10,503 bases of DNA, from assembly GCA_905373565.1 (NCBI GenBank), contig CAJPTT010000045.1, forward strand, positions 1 through 10,503, read 5' to 3'. A model generated the notes under the pieces. The model was not told the origin of the DNA and ran no database searches. It saw only the letters and a program-made list of their open reading frames with translations. Of this stretch, positions 7,521-10,503 are shown piece by piece; positions within the stretch are counted from its first letter, which is position 1, and each line of letters opens with the position of its first letter. The translations under genes were made by a program, and so were the position numbers. The DNA comes from an uncultured Treponema sp. GTDB lineage: Bacteria; Spirochaetota; Spirochaetia; Treponematales; Treponemataceae.

Positions 7521-8792
7521 TCAGCTGAGCATTTCGATAAAAGCGCCGATGCGGGTTTTCAGCTGTTCGGCATCTTGGTCGGTATAGTCGGTTTCGATGC
7601 CGAGACAAGGCATACCTTCTTCTTTCATCGCGCGCTCCACAAAAAATCCTTCCGTGTCGTACAGGTTGCAGAACTTGAGGTTGACGTCGATAACCCCGTC
7701 CGCCTTAAAGTCGGCGGCAAGCCGCTTAATATCCGATATCCGCTCTTTATTCGGGGTAAAGCATGCACAGTTGATGTGTCCGAGATAGCGTTTAGTTAAA
7801 TCTTTAACCATGCCGTCGATAGTGTCGCTTGTTTCATCGACTAAGGCTTCGCAGTAACGGATGCCTGTGCACATCTCTTCGCAGACAACTGCGCCGCCGT
7901 TTGTTTCGATAATTTGATGGAGCTTCCAGTTCGGGATTGAAAGCGGCGTACCGGTAAGCAGGATACGCTTTGTATTCGGCTCATAGACGAAAACATCGTT
8001 TTTGATCCGCTCTTCAAGTTCATCGCAGAGCTTGTTGACCATTTGCGTGAACCGTGCAGGATCATCATAAAAGGCAATTTGATGGATGAGCAGCACATCG
8101 CGTCCGCTGATGGGAACGTTTTTAGCTTTGCGTACCGCATTGAGCCGCTGCAATGCTCGCCGCTTATTGTTGACAAGTACAATCGCATCGTGAAGTTTTT
8201 CTGCAGTGATCTTGTTGCCAGTCAGCTCTTCAATCCGCTTGATATAACCGTGAATTTCCGCTTCCCATTTAGTAAAATCTGCGGGGCGTTTCAACTGCGG
8301 AATGTCCATAATGTACATCGGGGCATCTTCGGCAAGGATTTCCCATGCTTTTTTCTTGCCGTCGCAGGTTGTCTCCCCTACAAATAAATCGCAAATTCTA
8401 AAGAAAGGACAGGTGCGGTCAAAGCGGGCTCCGAGCGAGGCTTTAATGAGTGCACAGGTTGCGGTCGGCAAGACCTTCTCACCTCCGGGTACCCAAAACT
8501 GAGACCCGCTGCACAAACCTGTTGCAATGGCGCCTCCGGCAATGACCACCTCGTCGGGTACGTGAATACAGAAGCTCCCGACTACCTTCCCGCCTGTTTT
8601 CTGGAATGCTATCAGTTCGGCGGGGCGAATGCCGTGAATATCGGCAACCACCATATTGAAGTAGTCCATCGCCTTAGGCCTATTTTTTTGAGATAAATAC
8701 ACATCACCGAATGCCTGCGGTAACGCCTCGCATAAAAGGTCGTGTGTCTTTACATCCATTCCTAAATCCTGCCACATAGCATGATTATCCAT
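7521..8792 (-). CDS. 2-hydroxyacyl-CoA dehydratase-family protein (probable double-cubane-cluster reductase, reductase A)
   Basis: An HgdB-superfamily paralogue of reductase B, 423 residues from the preferred start. The two align colinearly from the SFCIHVPDEV / LYCSYVPIEL region onward. This protein carries about 35 extra N-terminal residues of predicted helical character. Shared cysteines (423-aa numbering) are C75, C94, C113 (TCALIKASLG), C128 (RTCPFF), C143 (GETTCDGKKK), C308 (MCTGIR), C342/C344 and C375. C249 of reductase B is replaced by Thr (TGTPLS), and extra cysteines occur at 134, 304, 314 and 396. It is likely a cytosolic Fe-S reductase receiving electrons from the activator encoded just upstream. 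An ATG at 8798 is also in frame, but its AAGGAG lies only 1 nt away; the ATG at 8792 has ideal 7-nt spacing and is chosen. Substrate unknown; it could form a heterodimer with reductase B or act alone as a homodimer. Confidence 0.92.
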   Translation of the reverse strand: MDNHAMWQDLGMDVKTHDLLCEALPQAFGDVYLSQKNRPKAMDYFNMVVADIHGIRPAELIAFQKTGGKVVGSFCIHVPDEVVIAGGAIATGLCSGSQFWVPGGEKVLPTATCALIKASLGARFDRTCPFFRICDLFVGETTCDGKKKAWEILAEDAPMYIMDIPQLKRPADFTKWEAEIHGYIKRIEELTGNKITAEKLHDAIVLVNNKRRALQRLNAVRKAKNVPISGRDVLLIHQIAFYDDPARFTQMVNKLCDELEERIKNDVFVYEPNTKRILLTGTPLSIPNWKLHQIIETNGGAVVCEEMCTGIRYCEALVDETSDTIDGMVKDLTKRYLGHINCACFTPNKERISDIKRLAADFKADGVIDVNLKFCNLYDTEGFFVERAMKEEGMPCLGIETDYTDQDAEQLKTRIGAFIEMLS

Positions 8793-8799
8793 TTGCATA

Positions 8800-8805
8800 C
8801 TCCTT
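8800..8805 (-). promoter_or_regulatory. Shine-Dalgarno that decides the reductase A start
   Basis: The minus strand reads AAAAGGAGT directly before ATGCAAATG. AAGGAG is 1 nt from the first ATG (8798) and 7 nt from the second (8792). The second is therefore the likely initiation codon. Confidence 0.75.
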
Positions 8806-8807
8806 TT

Positions 8808-8848
8808 GGGATCTCTAAAAATTCAATTAGATTTTTAAAAGATCTCCC
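8808..8848. repeat. Intergenic palindromic repeat, copy 3
   Basis: A 41-bp imperfect palindrome. GGG (8808-8810) pairs with CCC (8846-8848), ATCT (8811-8814) with AGAT (8840-8843), and TAAAAAT (8816-8822) with ATTTTTA (8831-8837). A 2-nt bulge (CT) lies before the closing CCC, as in the other copies. It sits in the 127-bp gap between the activator and reductase A, ending just upstream of the reductase A Shine-Dalgarno. Confidence 0.6.
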
Positions 8849-8850
8849 AC

Positions 8851-8885
8851 CAGCCTTCACTTATTGGGGATAGCGTAGAAGGCTG
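8851..8885. other. Second inverted repeat in the activator-reductase A gap
   Basis: CAGCCTTC (8851-8858) and GAAGGCTG (8878-8885) are perfect 8-bp arms around a 19-nt spacer, adjacent to palindromic repeat copy 3. Two consecutive hairpins in an intercistronic gap could be a processing or differential-stability site in the operon mRNA. No U-run follows on the transcribed strand. Confidence 0.45.
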
Positions 8886-8925
8886 TTAATTTTTCATCGT
8901 CCCCATCGCATTTTAAAATATTCCG

Positions 8926-9678
8926 TTATGCCGAGAGGGCGGCTCCGATTGCACCGGCATAGCGGGCATCTTCATGGGTTTGTATTTCTGTCCCGAGCAT
9001 CCTGCTCAAGACCTGTACGACATAGGGACTACCGCAAAAGCCGCCGGTTAAAAAGTAATGATTGGCTTTCTGTTTCCGGTTTACCAACAGTGTTACTTTT
9101 GAACAGATGGATTGAATAACTCCGGCGGCGATATTCTCACGCGGGGTACCCTTTCCCATCAGAGAAATTACTTCGCTTTCGGCAAACACCGTACACATAG
9201 AAGAAATCTTTACTTCTTTCCCTTTTGCAGCGTAGTCAAACATCTCCGGTAGGGACAGCCCAAGCCGATTTGCCATAACCTCCAAAAACTTGCCCGTACC
9301 GGCAGAGCATTTGTCGTTCATCACAAAATCGAGCACCTTCCCGTTCTGCAGCACAATCACCTTTGTGTCTTGCCCGCCGATGTCAATAACCGTTGCATCC
9401 CCGTCAGCTAAAAAAGCAGCTCCGCGTCCGTGACAGGTAATTTCCGTAACAGTACTGTCCGCATACGGCACGCTGACCCGTCCATAGCCGGTTGCAATAA
9501 TTTTCAGCTGATCGCGGCTGAAGCCTTGGGAATAAACCCACTGCAACAGCTGTTCGCCGGTTTCCTTGCTATTCCAGCCGCTTGGCACCACCCGCTTGTG
9601 CAAAACGGTATGCTTGTCTTCGTCCAGTACAACCGCTTTGCTTGCCGTTGAGCCGATATCAATTCCTACGTAATACAT
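8926..9678 (-). CDS. BadF/BadG/HgdC-type ATPase: activator of the dehydratase/reductase (acyl-CoA dehydratase activase, YjiL-like)
   Basis: A 250-residue ASKHA-fold ATPase of full family length. Visible motifs are the phosphate-1 loop GIDIGSTASK (5-14), DIGGQDTK (99-106), the first cluster cysteine C124 in DKCSAGTGKFLE, the second C162 in SSMCTVFAESE, and the adenosine-binding LTGG (210-213). In this family a homodimer holds one [4Fe-4S] cluster between subunits through these two cysteines. ATP hydrolysis drives a low-potential electron onto the partner enzyme. It is the first gene of the operon and the only activator, so it presumably serves both reductases. The ATG at 9678 has AGGA 6 nt upstream, and a promoter lies 50-78 bp upstream. 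All catalytic motifs are intact. Confidence 0.95.
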   Translation of the reverse strand: MYYVGIDIGSTASKAVVLDEDKHTVLHKRVVPSGWNSKETGEQLLQWVYSQGFSRDQLKIIATGYGRVSVPYADSTVTEITCHGRGAAFLADGDATVIDIGGQDTKVIVLQNGKVLDFVMNDKCSAGTGKFLEVMANRLGLSLPEMFDYAAKGKEVKISSMCTVFAESEVISLMGKGTPRENIAAGVIQSICSKVTLLVNRKQKANHYFLTGGFCGSPYVVQVLSRMLGTEIQTHEDARYAGAIGAALSA

Positions 9679-9727
9679 AGCGATTCCTAAAAATATTTAA
9701 TAAATGATAAAGTATGATGATATATTG

Positions 9728-9756
9728 ATTATAGCAGAGGAAAACGGATTACGCAA
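9728..9756 (-). promoter_or_regulatory. Sigma70-type promoter of the activator-reductase operon
   Basis: On the minus strand TTGCGT (9756-9751) is followed by exactly 17 bp and a perfect TATAAT (9733-9728). A TG one base upstream of the -10 makes it an extended -10. The predicted transcript start is near 9721, giving a leader of about 43 nt to the activator ATG. I see no clear operator palindrome. Confidence 0.7.
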
Positions 9757-9838
9757 GAAACATTTTGTAAAGGAAGAAAGAGACTTTTGTGTGGGGCATT
9801 GAAAAAAATGAGATAATAAAGGCAAAAACAGCCATGAT

Positions 9839-9869
9839 GCTTCACAGTCCATAACGAGAACTGTGAAGC
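9839..9869 (-). terminator. Strong hairpin between gap and the reductase operon, probable gap terminator
   Basis: GCTTCACAGT (9839-9848) and ACTGTGAAGC (9860-9869) form a perfect 10-bp stem with an 11-nt loop, 67 bp past the gap stop codon. On the gap transcript the nearest U-run is about 10 nt beyond the stem, which is atypical. On the opposite strand CGCTTTTCTT follows at once, but there is no gene on that strand to end. The call as gap terminator rests on position and stem strength. Confidence 0.6.
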
Positions 9870-9936
9870 GCTTTTCTTACAGCATAAAACCGGCTACTCT
9901 GATACCCTGTTCAGCGGTTGCCTTCTTTAGAAAAAA

Positions 9937-10503
9937 TTATTTATTCATAAATTTGAGCAGGTCGATAACGCGGTTGGAATATCCCCATTCGTTATCATAC
10001 CATGATACTACTTTGAAGAAGCGCTTTTCGCCCGGAAGGTTGTTCTGGAGCGTTGCCTTGCTGTCGTAGATGGAAGAGCGTTTGTCGTGAATAATATCGG
10101 TGGAAACGATTTCTTCGTTGCAATAGCCTAAAATCCCCTTCATATAGGTTTCGGAAGCTTTCTTGAATGCTGCATCCAACTCTTCAATAGAGGTATCTTT
10201 TGTTGCGCGGAAGGTTAAATCGACAACGGAACCGGTGGGGGTCGGTACACGGAATGACATACCGGTCAGCTTGCCCTTTGTTGAAGGCAATACTTCGCCG
10301 ACAGCTTTAGCAGCGCCGGTCGTAGACGGGATAATATTGATGGCAGCAGCCCGTCCGCCGCGCCAGTCTTTCATCGAAACACCGTCAACGGTCTTTTGGG
10401 TTGCAGTATATGAGTGAATCGTTGTCATCAGTCCCGTTTCAATTCCGAAACCTTCTTTTAAAATGACATGGACGATGGGAGCCAAACAGTTGGTGGTGCA
10501 GCT
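9937..10503 (-). CDS. gap: Glyceraldehyde-3-phosphate dehydrogenase, type I (3' part)
   Basis: The C-terminal 188 residues of the glycolytic enzyme that oxidises glyceraldehyde-3-phosphate to 1,3-bisphosphoglycerate with NAD. The window edge falls exactly at the active site: the last codons read SCTTNCLAP, with the catalytic cysteine at 10498-10500. The catalytic-histidine region HSYTATQ, the phosphate-binding segment DWRGGRAAA, MSFRVPTP and the C-terminal signature SWYDNEWGYSNR all follow. The NAD-binding half lies outside the window. The reading frame passes straight through the TTG at 10485, so that codon is not the start. It ends at TAA 9937-9939, lies on the same strand as the reductase operon, and is separated from it by a hairpin and a fresh promoter. 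Confidence 0.98.
   Translation of the reverse strand, partial: SCTTNCLAPIVHVILKEGFGIETGLMTTIHSYTATQKTVDGVSMKDWRGGRAAAINIIPSTTGAAKAVGEVLPSTKGKLTGMSFRVPTPTGSVVDLTFRATKDTSIEELDAAFKKASETYMKGILGYCNEEIVSTDIIHDKRSSIYDSKATLQNNLPGEKRFFKVVSWYDNEWGYSNRVIDLLKFMNK

Noticed and set aside
8043..8387. 114-residue plus-strand open frame opposite reductase A
   Set aside because: It is a shadow of the conserved reductase coding frame, which carries all expected motifs on the other strand.
1..10503. CRISPR array, tRNA, rRNA or known riboswitch
   Set aside because: No regularly spaced direct repeats, cloverleaf or conserved RNA core was seen on either strand by reading; no covariance search could be run.

Overview
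The window looks like a spirochaete chromosome, most likely an oral-type Treponema of mid-range GC. This rests on gene content: a very large surface/secreted protein with tandem Ig-like and propeller-like repeats, an anaerobic ATP-driven reductase (2-hydroxyacyl-CoA dehydratase superfamily) operon, and AT-rich intergenic palindromes. The genus is an inference from memory and was not tested by any search.

Layout. Positions 1-5084 (+) hold the 3' part of one giant gene. Its start lies left of the window, and the 1693 visible residues are Ig-like modules, an IPT-like module and a C-terminal propeller-like repeat region. Positions 5085-5324 are non-coding with imperfect palindromes. Positions 5325-5886 are an internally deleted IS4/DUF4372-type insertion sequence with perfect 23-bp terminal inverted repeats and a broken transposase. 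Positions 5899-9678 (-) are a four-gene block, in transcription order: BadF/HgdC-type ATPase activator (8926-9678), double-cubane-cluster-type reductase A (7521-8792), DUF3343 small Cys protein (7249-7503) and YjiM-like reductase B (5899-7089). A good sigma70-type promoter precedes the activator at 9728-9756. Positions 9937-10503 (-) are the 3' part of gapA-type glyceraldehyde-3-phosphate dehydrogenase, followed by a strong hairpin at 9839-9869 that separates it from the reductase operon.

How the genes work together. In this superfamily the activator hydrolyses ATP to push a low-potential electron from its [4Fe-4S] cluster onto the cysteine-bound iron-sulfur cluster of the HgdB-like partner. 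Here one activator serves two diverged HgdB-like paralogues, with a small Cys-terminated DUF3343 protein encoded between them. Both paralogues carry the GETTCDGKKK signature that I associate with YjiM and double-cubane-cluster reductases rather than with the classical acyl-CoA dehydratase heterodimers. The physiological substrate of that branch is not established, which makes this operon the most interesting functional unit in the window. The second notable signal is a family of three structurally alike intergenic palindromes (7118-7152, 7175-7212, 8808-8848) confined to the gaps of this operon.
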